From positions 1-5,710 of the forward strand of contig JAFDFW010000235.1 of the NCBI GenBank assembly GCA_019309605.1: a stretch of DNA of 5,710 nt, read 5' to 3'. Shown piece by piece: positions 1 through 5,710 of the stretch. Each line of letters starts with the position of its first letter. Position 1 is the stretch's first letter. Made by a program: the position numbers and the translations under genes. The stretch is from Deltaproteobacteria bacterium. Its GTDB lineage: Bacteria > Myxococcota_A > Polyangia > Polyangiales > Houyiibacteriaceae. Under the pieces are notes generated by a model. That model did not search any database. It was not told the DNA's origin and was given only the letters and a program-made list of their open reading frames with translations.

Positions 1-2
1 AC

Positions 3-134
3 GCGAAGACGCACAGCAAAGACCGCCACGGCAAGCACGAGTACACGCTCGAGATGTATGGGCTGACGGCGACCATGGTCCGGGATCGACTCGCTGCGTA
101 TATCGAGCGTTTCGCGCTCCCCGCAGCACGGTGA
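3..134 (+). CDS. Sulfotransferase family protein, C-terminal end (partial)
   Basis: This is an open frame entering from the left edge and ending at TGA 132-134; 43 codons are visible. The tail is recognisable because it matches the C-terminus of the second sulfotransferase in this window (minus strand, ending at 457). Over 34 ungapped residues 17 are identical, including the shared core H-G-x-H-x-YTLEM, followed by spaced V, R, Y and RF residues. By that homology it is the end of a PAPS-dependent sulfotransferase (Sulfotransfer_3-like), which moves a sulfuryl group from PAPS to a hydroxyl. The catalytic and PAPS-binding parts lie outside the window and cannot be checked. The stop sits 8 nt before the ATG of the dehydrogenase remnant, so the two were probably co-transcribed. 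Confidence 0.8.
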   Translation, partial: AKTHSKDRHGKHEYTLEMYGLTATMVRDRLAAYIERFALPAAR

Positions 135-142
135 GGCTCGCG

Positions 143-437
143 ATGTCGATCCGGAACAAGAACGTTTTCATCACTGGGCCGACGGAGGGGATTGGCAAAG
201 CCACGGCGCTCGCGCTGGCGCAAGACGGGGCGAACCTTCATTTGCTGTGCCGCAACCCGAGCAAAGCGGAGGCTCTGCGCGGCCACCAGTCTGCATCTGG
301 CCACATCCGACCAGGTCAGGGCCATCAGTAGTGAGTACTTCGTGGATTGCAGGGTGAAAGCGACCAAGCCCTGGGGCCACGATGCATCACAGGCGCAGAG
401 GCTCTGGGAGACGAGCGAGCAACTGGTGGAGCTTTAG
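143..437 (+). pseudogene. Short-chain dehydrogenase/reductase remnant (internal deletion and frameshift)
   Basis: The first ~45 codons, from ATG 143, encode an SDR Rossmann start: a short strand NVFITG, the glycine-rich motif TGPTEGIG (residues 10-17), and a cofactor-strand end of the type LLCRNPSKAEA. Near 270-284 the homology jumps to another frame, where the last ~50 codons read like an SDR C-terminus of the retinol-dehydrogenase type: AATSLHLATSDQV, SEYFVDCR, then RLWETSEQLVEL before TAG 435-437. Intact members are usually about 300 residues, so roughly 200 residues are missing, including the catalytic YxxxK segment. The original frame stops at 331 after unrelated residues. ATG 143 is preferred because GGTGAGG (130-136) lies 6 nt upstream; GTG 131, overlapping the preceding stop, is the alternative. 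The product cannot be an active dehydrogenase. Confidence 0.8.
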
Positions 438-443
438 AGCTCC
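428..443. terminator. Short hairpin at the convergent gene ends
   Basis: GGAGCT-TTAG-AGCTCC is a perfect 6-bp inverted repeat with a 4-nt loop covering the stop of the dehydrogenase remnant. It lies between two converging transcription units, whose ends are only 19 nt apart. No run of T follows on either strand, so a classical intrinsic terminator is not supported. It may only weakly assist termination or be chance. Confidence 0.2.
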
Positions 444-456
444 TTGGTGGAGCCAG

Positions 457-1700
457 CTACGACTGCAAATCAAAACGGTCGGCGTACGATGCCGTGCGCT
501 CTTTCACTTGGTCTGGGCTGAGATCGAACATCTCCAGCGTATATCGGTGTGTGCCGTGCTTGTCGCGCGGGTTGTTGTCGAGAAAGGTCTTCATACGGTG
601 GTGGACATCGTCGTCGATCGGCCATCCGAACCGCTGGTAGATCCCTTCCACCGCCGCCAAAGGGTCCTGCATGAAGTCGTTGAACCTCAGATCCGCTATT
701 TGGTGCGCCTTGTCCGGCATCTCGTCGCGCGCCGCCAAACAGCGGTCGAGGGCCCAGCCCCAGCGCTCGAGTTGTTCGCGCCCGAGACGTGCTAGGTCAA
801 CCGAGCGCTGTGTCAAAAACCGCATCTGATAGACCAGGCTAGACATCGACGGTATGACCGCTGTTGGATCTCGGTGTGTGAAGATGAGCTCGGCATTCGG
901 GTAAACTCGAAGAATGTCAGCAATGAAAGGCAGATGCTGGGGTGCCTTGAGTAGCCAACGATCTCTTTTCACTCGAAACTGTAGATGCTGCAGATACCTT
1001 CGATGTGCTTGGTACACGTCGACCTGAGAGCGATTCACGTACCAGTGGTAGTAGCTCGGCACGTCGAAGACATAGTCGTAGTTGCGGCTCTGGAACTCGC
1101 GCGCAGTCATCGTGCTGCACTCTTCCGGAAGCTGCGTCCCGACGGGATGAATTGACCGCAGCTCCGGCGCGAGCTTGTCGACCTGCCCATAGCGAGTCCT
1201 TGCTTTTTCGATGCGCTGGTCGCTGAGATAGGTTTCGGCTTCTGGAGGCGGACAGGGGTAGAGCACCTCCCAGCCAAGCGGCACCCGGTGCCTCGGATCC
1301 TGCGCCAGCAGGTTGTAGAGCACGGTCGTGCCGGTGCGTGGCAGACCAAAAATGGCAGACCAAAAATAAACACGGGCGGCTTGATGTCTTCCTGATCGAC
1401 CTCGGGGTTGTTCTTTCGGTAGTCGACCATCTCGAGGCGACCCATCAGATCCTGCACGATCGAGTCCTTCGCCATCAAGCGCCCGAGCGTCGAGAGATCC
1501 GCGGGGTCTTCTTCGAGCGCCGTGAGCAGTCGTCCGAGGCCCTCGCGAAACAGGTCGTCCCCGAAGTCACTGAGGCCGGTCTGTTTCGAGGCCTCTTCGA
1601 GGAGGTCGGCCTCCCGAAGCCGAGGAAGCTCCAGGCCCACCGCGTTCAAGGCCGCGCCGGCGCGATTGAGGGTTCGAACTGCGAAGGGTAGGCGCGGCAT
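457..1700 (-). pseudogene. PAPS-dependent sulfotransferase, frameshifted by a 14-bp duplication
   Basis: Read across the duplication, this is a 409-residue sulfotransferase (Sulfotransfer_3-like), close to full length for the family. Such enzymes transfer sulfuryl from PAPS to alcohol or phenol acceptors. Visible motifs in repaired numbering are the 5'-phosphosulfate loop IFGLPRTGTT (112-121), LLKAPQHL (245-252), the 3'-phosphate-binding segment THRDPTAVIPSM with R272 and S280, and a C-terminal region ending YTLEM...RF. ATG 1700 is chosen because the N-terminal helical region is family-like and AGGACG lies just upstream; it follows the DUF1214 stop by 8 nt. As written, the frame is correct only to residue 116. 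It then enters a wrong frame that stops at 1107 (197 residues), while the rest of the enzyme lies in another frame. Removing one 14-nt copy restores everything. It is either a very recent pseudogene, a slippage variant, or an assembly error. Confidence 0.85.
1339..1366. repeat. Perfect 14-bp tandem duplication
   Basis: The unit TGGCAGACCAAAAA occurs twice with no gap (1339-1352 and 1353-1366). On the minus strand it encodes the residues around FGLP in the PAPS loop of the sulfotransferase. Fourteen is not a multiple of three, so the second copy shifts the frame. The copies are identical, which points to a recent event such as polymerase slippage. Confidence 0.97.
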
Positions 1701-1708
1701 CTTTCGTC

Positions 1709-2932
1709 CTACACGTGGTCGCGCGCCGGAATATCCGCGAGCTTGATGACCGACATCTCCGGAAGGAGGTCGGTTTCGGCGAGGAGAGTCCGCAGCACGA
1801 CCTGGCCGCGACGGCGACCTTCGGTGCTGACCCAGTTCTTCACCCCGGGGTTCTCGCGGCAGGCATAGATCCGAAAGTGCCCATCGTCGTCGTAGACGGT
1901 CTGACGATTGTTGATCGAGACCGGGTAGTGCCGGTAGTCGCCGGCTTGAAGGTAGTTGTCGAAGATCTGGCACGACCAGTACCGGCACGGCACGTCTTTG
2001 CCCTCGATGAGGATAGCCTCATCGTCGGCGAGCTTGAACGAAACGCCCGAATAGCCGATGCCCGGACCGGGCAGATTGTTGGCGACCACCTTGGGGTCGA
2101 TCAGGTCGAACACCTCGTCGGACGTGTACTCCTCGTGCTCTTCTTCCTCGACCGCAAGCTGGCCGTCCGCCCCGATGCGCGTGGGCGTCGAGTGCCCGTC
2201 GCTCTCGTACGCGATGTTGCTCATGCCCACGATGGCCGACACCCCCAGACCGGAGTCGACGGTGTCGTGCATGAACGCGACGAGGCGATCGAGCCCCGCT
2301 GAAAGATCGGCATTGCTGTACTGCGTCGGAGGCGGCACATCGTTCACGCACTGGATGTTCATGATCCCGGCGCGGTACTTGCCCTTGTCGACATCGATGA
2401 CGCACTCCGGAAAATACTGTCGGGTCATGATGAACGGATCTTTGGCCTCGAGCTTCAACCAGTTTTTCGCGTTCTCCGGACGCTCCGCGCTGATGTGAAT
2501 CGTTGCCAGTTGATCGCCGCCGTCCTCTTCGAAGACGATGTCCTTGTCGATCAAGAAACTCGCCATCGAGCGCATGCCTTCGTCGTCGCTCGCGTAGACG
2601 ACGATCGAAAAGAAGATGTCGTCGCCCCGTCGAATCGTGAACTCGTAGGAGAGCGACTCGTCGAGCTTAGCGTCGTGGTACAGCGTGTCGGGGCCATCCC
2701 CGACGAAGCTCCGAATCGGCGTGAACGCGCGCGCGAGCACGGGATGGGCGCGGTCCGCCTCCATCTCGAGCTCGTGTCCGGCTGAGATCAGCGAGGCCAG
2801 GTAGCGAAAGCCGTCCGCTCGCTCGCGGGGGCTTCGCGCGCCGATCGGACCGACGATTTTCTCGCCGACTTCCTTGAGTTGGTCCGCAAACCGGTTCCAG
2901 GCAGCTTGGCTTGGGGTCGTTTCGTCGGACAT
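1709..2932 (-). CDS. DUF1214 domain-containing protein
   Basis: This is an intact 407-residue protein of unknown biochemical function. The N-terminal half has the pattern often seen ahead of DUF1214: W12, an ERADGFRYLASLI helix (37-50), EADRAHPVL (58-66), a region rich in aspartate, then RRGDD and a beta strand (101-112). The middle has NWLKLEAKDPFIMTRQYF (157-174), and residues 262-268 form an acidic run. The C-terminal third matches DUF1214: W319, a Y-P-V-S-I strand (336-340), DDDGHFRIY (348-356) and NWVST (366-370). No signal peptide or membrane segment is evident, so it is probably cytoplasmic. ATG 2932 lies 1 nt after the upstream stop, with CAGGTAAG ahead of it. Its position between a dehydrogenase-like gene and a sulfotransferase suggests a role in lipid or steroid handling, by inference only. 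Confidence 0.85.
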   Translation of the reverse strand: MSDETTPSQAAWNRFADQLKEVGEKIVGPIGARSPRERADGFRYLASLISAGHELEMEADRAHPVLARAFTPIRSFVGDGPDTLYHDAKLDESLSYEFTIRRGDDIFFSIVVYASDDEGMRSMASFLIDKDIVFEEDGGDQLATIHISAERPENAKNWLKLEAKDPFIMTRQYFPECVIDVDKGKYRAGIMNIQCVNDVPPPTQYSNADLSAGLDRLVAFMHDTVDSGLGVSAIVGMSNIAYESDGHSTPTRIGADGQLAVEEEEHEEYTSDEVFDLIDPKVVANNLPGPGIGYSGVSFKLADDEAILIEGKDVPCRYWSCQIFDNYLQAGDYRHYPVSINNRQTVYDDDGHFRIYACRENPGVKNWVSTEGRRRGQVVLRTLLAETDLLPEMSVIKLADIPARDHV

Positions 2933-2933
2933 C

Positions 2934-4004
2934 TTACCTGATCACGTTGGTGGAGGGCGTGTACGGGAGGTCCAGCGTGCTTACCAGGCCAGGGCCTTGG
3001 CGACAAACCTCCGGGATGGCGTTCACCATCCGTAGCGCACCGGCCTGCACGCCGCCCACAACGTGGTCGCCACCGGGGCTGGACATGGCGCACTCCAGTT
3101 GCACGCTGGGGTTGCCGGTGACGGTGCAACGGTGAACGCCCTGTCGATCGGCTGGCGGTTTGGGCCATTGGGGCGCGATGTCGGCCCGTAGACGATTCAC
3201 GTGTTCCGTGACGACCACGGGTCGTCCGTACGCCATGCCCTCCACGCGAAAGTGGACGGCCGCGCAGCCGTCCTTCGGCACGTGCATCATCGGGGTGTCG
3301 AAGGCCTCCGTGCTGTACTCCCGCTCGAAGGTCTCGCGAATCTCATCGAGCTCGATGCCCAGACGGTCCGCAATCATCCGCACCATCGGTCCCCAACCAC
3401 CGGTCAGCATGCCGGGCATTCCGAGCGGGGCCACGTACGAGGCGGGCTGACCAAAGCCGAATGCCACGCCGGTCAAGCCGGGGTCCTCGTAGGTCGAGTA
3501 GTCGTATAGCTCTTGCACCAGGACCTGCTCGACCTGGTCGGCGACCTGTAGTGCAGCCAGCGGCAACACGTCGCCGGAGAATCCTGGATCGATTCCATTC
3601 ACGAAGAGTGTCGACTGGCCTTGTTCGCAGGCCTTCTCCAGCGGTTCACGAATGGCCGGATCCGCGGCGGGTGGATAGATCAGGAAGACCATCGCGGTGG
3701 ACAACACGTCGATTCCCGCGCTGAGTGTGCGGGCGAGCTCCGTCACGGTCTCGAGCGGACGAATCTCACCGTTCACCATGTAGAGCACGCAGTCGGGCTC
3801 GAGCGCGAGAAGCGCATCGATGTCGTTGGTCGCAATGATGCCCGTAGCGTCCGTCAAACCGGCGACCTCCGCTGCGTCCTTGCCGAGCTTCTCGGGGCTG
3901 TGGGCATGCAGGCCAACCAGCTCGTAGTCGGGGTGCTGAATCACATGACGCAGACTGTGATACCCGATGTTTCCCGTTCCCCATTGGACGACGCGATAGG
4001 TCAT
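2934..4004 (-). CDS. NAD(P)-binding DapB/2,4-diaminopentanoate dehydrogenase-like protein
   Basis: This 356-residue protein starts with an immediate Rossmann fold: strand YRVVQW followed by GTGNIG (9-14), the dinucleotide-binding loop. A DapB-like N-terminal domain follows, with DCVLYMVNGE (71-80) near the end of the Rossmann half. It then has a longer C-terminal domain of the type found in 2,4-diaminopentanoate dehydrogenase-like proteins, often annotated as 'dihydrodipicolinate reductase' in mycobacteria and marine proteobacteria. It is larger than true DapB (about 270 residues), and nothing nearby belongs to lysine synthesis, so an oxidoreductase with an unknown substrate is more likely. 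ATG 4004 gives the canonical N-terminus, although no strong ribosome-binding site is seen upstream. It is the first gene of the leftward operon; its TAA is 1 nt before the DUF1214 start. The Rieske gene diverges from it. Confidence 0.8.
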   Translation of the reverse strand: MTYRVVQWGTGNIGYHSLRHVIQHPDYELVGLHAHSPEKLGKDAAEVAGLTDATGIIATNDIDALLALEPDCVLYMVNGEIRPLETVTELARTLSAGIDVLSTAMVFLIYPPAADPAIREPLEKACEQGQSTLFVNGIDPGFSGDVLPLAALQVADQVEQVLVQELYDYSTYEDPGLTGVAFGFGQPASYVAPLGMPGMLTGGWGPMVRMIADRLGIELDEIRETFEREYSTEAFDTPMMHVPKDGCAAVHFRVEGMAYGRPVVVTEHVNRLRADIAPQWPKPPADRQGVHRCTVTGNPSVQLECAMSSPGGDHVVGGVQAGALRMVNAIPEVCRQGPGLVSTLDLPYTPSTNVIR

Positions 4005-4071
4005 GACGGCGAGGCTCTAGTGCGAAGCCGGTGCGCGTGTCCAAAGCGGTCTGACGCGTTCCGAATTTCAG

Positions 4072-4085
4072 AAGGGCAGGCCCTT
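4072..4085. promoter_or_regulatory. Inverted repeat in the divergent intergenic region (candidate operator)
   Basis: AAGGGC-AG-GCCCTT is a perfect 6+6 bp dyad with a 2-nt spacer. It lies 68 nt upstream of the minus-strand dehydrogenase-like gene and 52 nt upstream of the Rieske gene. The location suits a regulator acting on both units, but no regulator gene is present in the window and no convincing -10/-35 pair was found on either strand. A 12-bp match of this kind can arise by chance in GC-rich DNA. Confidence 0.3.
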
Positions 4086-4126
4086 GGCCGAAGCTGCTTG
4101 CGTTTTTTGAGCACCTCGATTCCAAT

Positions 4127-4132
4127 AGGAGG
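4127..4132 (+). promoter_or_regulatory. Ribosome-binding site of the Rieske oxygenase gene
   Basis: AGGAGG, a full Shine-Dalgarno core, ends 4 nt before ATG 4137. It decides the start: the same frame is open back to 3621, but that upstream part runs antisense through the neighbouring dehydrogenase-like gene and has no comparable site. Confidence 0.85.
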
Positions 4133-4136
4133 CTCC

Positions 4137-5468
4137 ATGGCTGCCCTTCACCTCATACCGAGCAAGCGAAACGGCTCGGCGGCCTCCCCACAGAAGCCGG
4201 TCCACAAACAAACCAATCCGCGCCCGCAAAGGCTCCACACCTGGTTCAACCTCATCCCCGTCAAGGAGTTCGAGGACAAGAAGCCGGACCGGGTCCTGTT
4301 CCTGGATTCGTTTGTCACCATCGAACCGAGACCCGACGACGGCGGGGCTCCGTACACCGTCTTGTTCGAGGGCAAGCACGAGATGAGCGTCGTCGTTGAG
4401 CTCGGCATCATCTTCGTGTGGTACGGAGACGATCTAGCGAATCCCGACCGTCCGTTTCCGAAGTTCTACGAAGAGAAGTACCCCTCTCAGTACGTGTCGA
4501 GCCCCTCGACGATATTCGAGGACACGCACATCATGGACTTCGTCGAAAACGGGTCCGACAACTTGCACTTCAAAGCCGTCCACCTTTGGGAGTACTCCAA
4601 GATCTATGATCACGAGGTATCGAAGGACACGATCACACTGAAGCAGGACACCAAGTTCCGTTACGGTTCCTGCTCGACACGTCGTTCGATTCGCTTGCTG
4701 TCCAAGATCCTACCCCAGTTGGAGCTTACGCAAGACTACGTCTATCACGGGCCCAGCTTGGCCGTCGTAGGCGCCACGGGGGCGGGAACCCCGCGCATGC
4801 ATGCGCTCGTCAGCCTGACGCCAGAGGGCCCGTATCGGACACGGGTGTATGTCACGATGGCGCTCCATCCGGAGACCTTCCCGCCATGGGCGGAGCGCAT
4901 CTTTCAGCGCCTCTACCCCAAGCGCGCTCTGTGCGATGTGTTGGCGGGCGTCATGGCCGGTTTCATCAAAAATGAGTTCGATATCGACGCGATCATCTGG
5001 ACCAACAGGAAGTACCTTCGAGACCCGGCGCTTCTTCCGTCCGAGAAACACATGCGTGAAGTCATTCGTTGGGGTGAGTCATTCTACCCGAAGGATTTCG
5101 AGCTGGCCGACGCTCAACCACGCACGCCGAAAGACAAGCAGTGGACACGGCTCGACGACGTGAAGAACATCAAGCCGGGCAAAGTTCACCGATATAGCGT
5201 CGCCGGTGAGGAGCTCGTCGCCCGCACGGACACCACAGGAGAGCTTCGTGTGTTCGATGCGTACTGCCCGCACCAGGGCGCGCATCTTGGTTACGGAGGC
5301 AAGCTAGACGACGACTGCCTCCGCTGCCCGTTCCACGGCTTCCACTTCGACACCAAAGGACGGTGCATCGGCCCAAACGTCAGCAACAAAAACAAGTTCA
5401 TCAAGACCCTGAACTTGACGCCCATCGAGCACCGAGTGAACGACGGCCAAGTGGAAGTTCTCGTTTAG
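4137..5468 (+). CDS. Rieske non-haem iron oxygenase with C-terminal Rieske domain (reversed domain order)
   Basis: This 443-residue protein is predicted to be the terminal oxygenase of a Rieske system, using electrons from a partner reductase (none in this window) to activate O2 at a mononuclear iron. Residues 1-33 are a basic, low-complexity leader. Residues 34-98 start with W36 and end in a strand IIFVWYGDD that, in usual family members, follows the Rieske domain. The catalytic domain shows ENGSDNLHFKAVH, giving D141, H144 and H149 (D-x2-H-x4-H), and FDIDAIIW, giving D284 as the likely third iron ligand in the usual D-x2-IW context. The Rieske domain is at the end: C377-P-H379, 17 residues, C397-P-F-H400, followed by GFHFDTKG. 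Canonical alpha subunits have Rieske first. There is no cysteine before residue 179, so the N-terminus cannot carry a second cluster of normal type. The catalytic part resembles KshA/DAF-36-like sterol or steroid oxygenases, so a steroid-like substrate is a guess. The gene appears to be transcribed alone. Confidence 0.88.
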   Translation: MAALHLIPSKRNGSAASPQKPVHKQTNPRPQRLHTWFNLIPVKEFEDKKPDRVLFLDSFVTIEPRPDDGGAPYTVLFEGKHEMSVVVELGIIFVWYGDDLANPDRPFPKFYEEKYPSQYVSSPSTIFEDTHIMDFVENGSDNLHFKAVHLWEYSKIYDHEVSKDTITLKQDTKFRYGSCSTRRSIRLLSKILPQLELTQDYVYHGPSLAVVGATGAGTPRMHALVSLTPEGPYRTRVYVTMALHPETFPPWAERIFQRLYPKRALCDVLAGVMAGFIKNEFDIDAIIWTNRKYLRDPALLPSEKHMREVIRWGESFYPKDFELADAQPRTPKDKQWTRLDDVKNIKPGKVHRYSVAGEELVARTDTTGELRVFDAYCPHQGAHLGYGGKLDDDCLRCPFHGFHFDTKGRCIGPNVSNKNKFIKTLNLTPIEHRVNDGQVEVLV

Positions 5469-5545
5469 AGTCCACTCAGGCCCTTTTTATCAGCTAACCG
5501 CGGTCCAGTTTGGGGTCCCCGCCCAGCCTTTGTCAGACTGAAGCC

Positions 5546-5710
5546 ATGAGAATATTGGGGGGATTAGGGCTTGCCCTGCTGCTTGCGAGCGGCTGTGGTG
5601 ATTTAGGTTCGCGGGCGGAGGCCCGCATTGCTTCGCAGGTGTGTGACGAGCTCTGCGGCTGGCCGGACGAGTGCTTCGCGCAACTCGGCGCTCCGCTAGA
5701 GGGCGCAGAC
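5546..5710 (+). CDS. Cysteine-rich putative lipoprotein, N-terminal part (partial)
   Basis: The frame starts at ATG 5546 and is still open at the right edge, giving 55 residues. The N-terminus is a lipoprotein signal: Met-Arg, a hydrophobic stretch ILGGLGLALLLAS (3-15), then a lipobox-like ASGC with C17 as the predicted lipidated cysteine. Alanine at -3 is acceptable but less usual than leucine. The mature part has C33, C37 and C43 (C-x3-C-x5-C), typical of small cysteine-rich secreted proteins of Myxococcota. Position +2 is glycine, not aspartate, so outer-membrane sorting by the Lol system is plausible. No strong ribosome-binding site precedes it. The 77-nt gap from the Rieske gene holds no clear promoter or terminator. 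The function is unknown. Confidence 0.65.
   Translation, partial: MRILGGLGLALLLASGCGDLGSRAEARIASQVCDELCGWPDECFAQLGAPLEGAD

Noticed and set aside
131..142. GTG 131 as the dehydrogenase start, overlapping the preceding TGA
   Set aside because: It is possible through coupling, but ATG 143 has GGTGAGG at a proper distance and puts the glycine motif at the usual position. The choice matters little in a pseudogene.
457..1323. A separate 288-residue minus-strand gene starting at GTG 1323
   Set aside because: It would start in the middle of the PAPS-binding loop, right after RTGTT, with the N-terminal third in the adjacent frame. It is the second half of the frameshifted sulfotransferase, not a gene of its own.
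1107..1988. Minus-strand 293-residue open frame reaching back to 1988
   Set aside because: The part upstream of 1700 is an out-of-frame shadow of the DUF1214 gene and the part below 1353 is out of frame after the duplication. Only 1700-1353 is genuine sulfotransferase sequence.
1715..2302. Plus-strand 195-residue open frame opposite the DUF1214 gene
   Set aside because: It is an antisense shadow typical of GC-rich DNA. Its translation has no recognisable motif, and the minus-strand protein has clear family features.
4099..4126. TTGCGT-17 nt-TCCAAT as a -35/-10 pair for the Rieske gene
   Set aside because: It matches consensus weakly and would start transcription only a few nt before the ATG, downstream of the ribosome-binding site.
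3621..4136. Upstream in-frame extension of the Rieske gene that would give a 615-residue protein
   Set aside because: It runs antisense through the well-supported dehydrogenase-like gene, its translation resembles no domain, and ATG 4137 has a full AGGAGG just upstream.
5498..5520. Palindromes CCGCGG and GGGGTCCCC between the Rieske and lipoprotein genes
   Set aside because: They are short, have no loop, and no T run follows, so they do not form a believable terminator or operator.

Overview
The window comes from a GC-rich bacterium that encodes many lipid- or steroid-type oxidoreductases and sulfotransferases. The cysteine-rich lipoprotein entering at the right edge, the GC-rich codon use and the gene repertoire suggest Myxococcota or a similar Proteobacterium. 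Mycobacterium-like actinobacteria carry similar families, so this placement is an inference. No RNA gene, CRISPR array, insertion sequence or phage gene was seen.

Layout, left to right. On the + strand lies the last part of a PAPS-type sulfotransferase (ending at 134), then the wreck of a short-chain dehydrogenase (143-437) that has lost its middle and changed frame. Facing it on the - strand is an apparent three-gene operon, transcribed right to left. It begins with a DapB/2,4-diaminopentanoate-dehydrogenase-like Rossmann protein (4004-2934), continues with a DUF1214 protein (2932-1709), and ends with a second sulfotransferase (1700-457). The spacings are 1 nt and 8 nt. The sulfotransferase is interrupted by an exact 14-bp tandem duplication in its 5'-phosphosulfate (PAPS) loop. 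A 132-nt divergent intergenic region containing a 6+6 bp dyad separates this operon from a + strand Rieske non-haem iron oxygenase (4137-5468). After a 77-nt gap, a cysteine-rich lipoprotein starts at 5546 and runs off the end.

The most unusual item is the Rieske oxygenase. The mononuclear-iron catalytic domain comes first (D141, H144, H149, D284) and the complete [2Fe-2S] Rieske motif sits at the C-terminus (C377, H379, C397, H400). This is the reverse of the usual Rieske-oxygenase alpha-subunit order. Its N-terminal 60 or so residues look like a Rieske-type scaffold without the cluster ligands.

Together the genes could act on a hydrophobic, possibly steroid- or terpenoid-like substrate: oxygenation by the Rieske enzyme, redox change by the dehydrogenases, and O-sulfation by the sulfotransferases. 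This is inferred from family membership and arrangement; no substrate can be read from the sequence. The left half appears to be decaying, with two broken genes meeting tail to tail, while the right half is intact.
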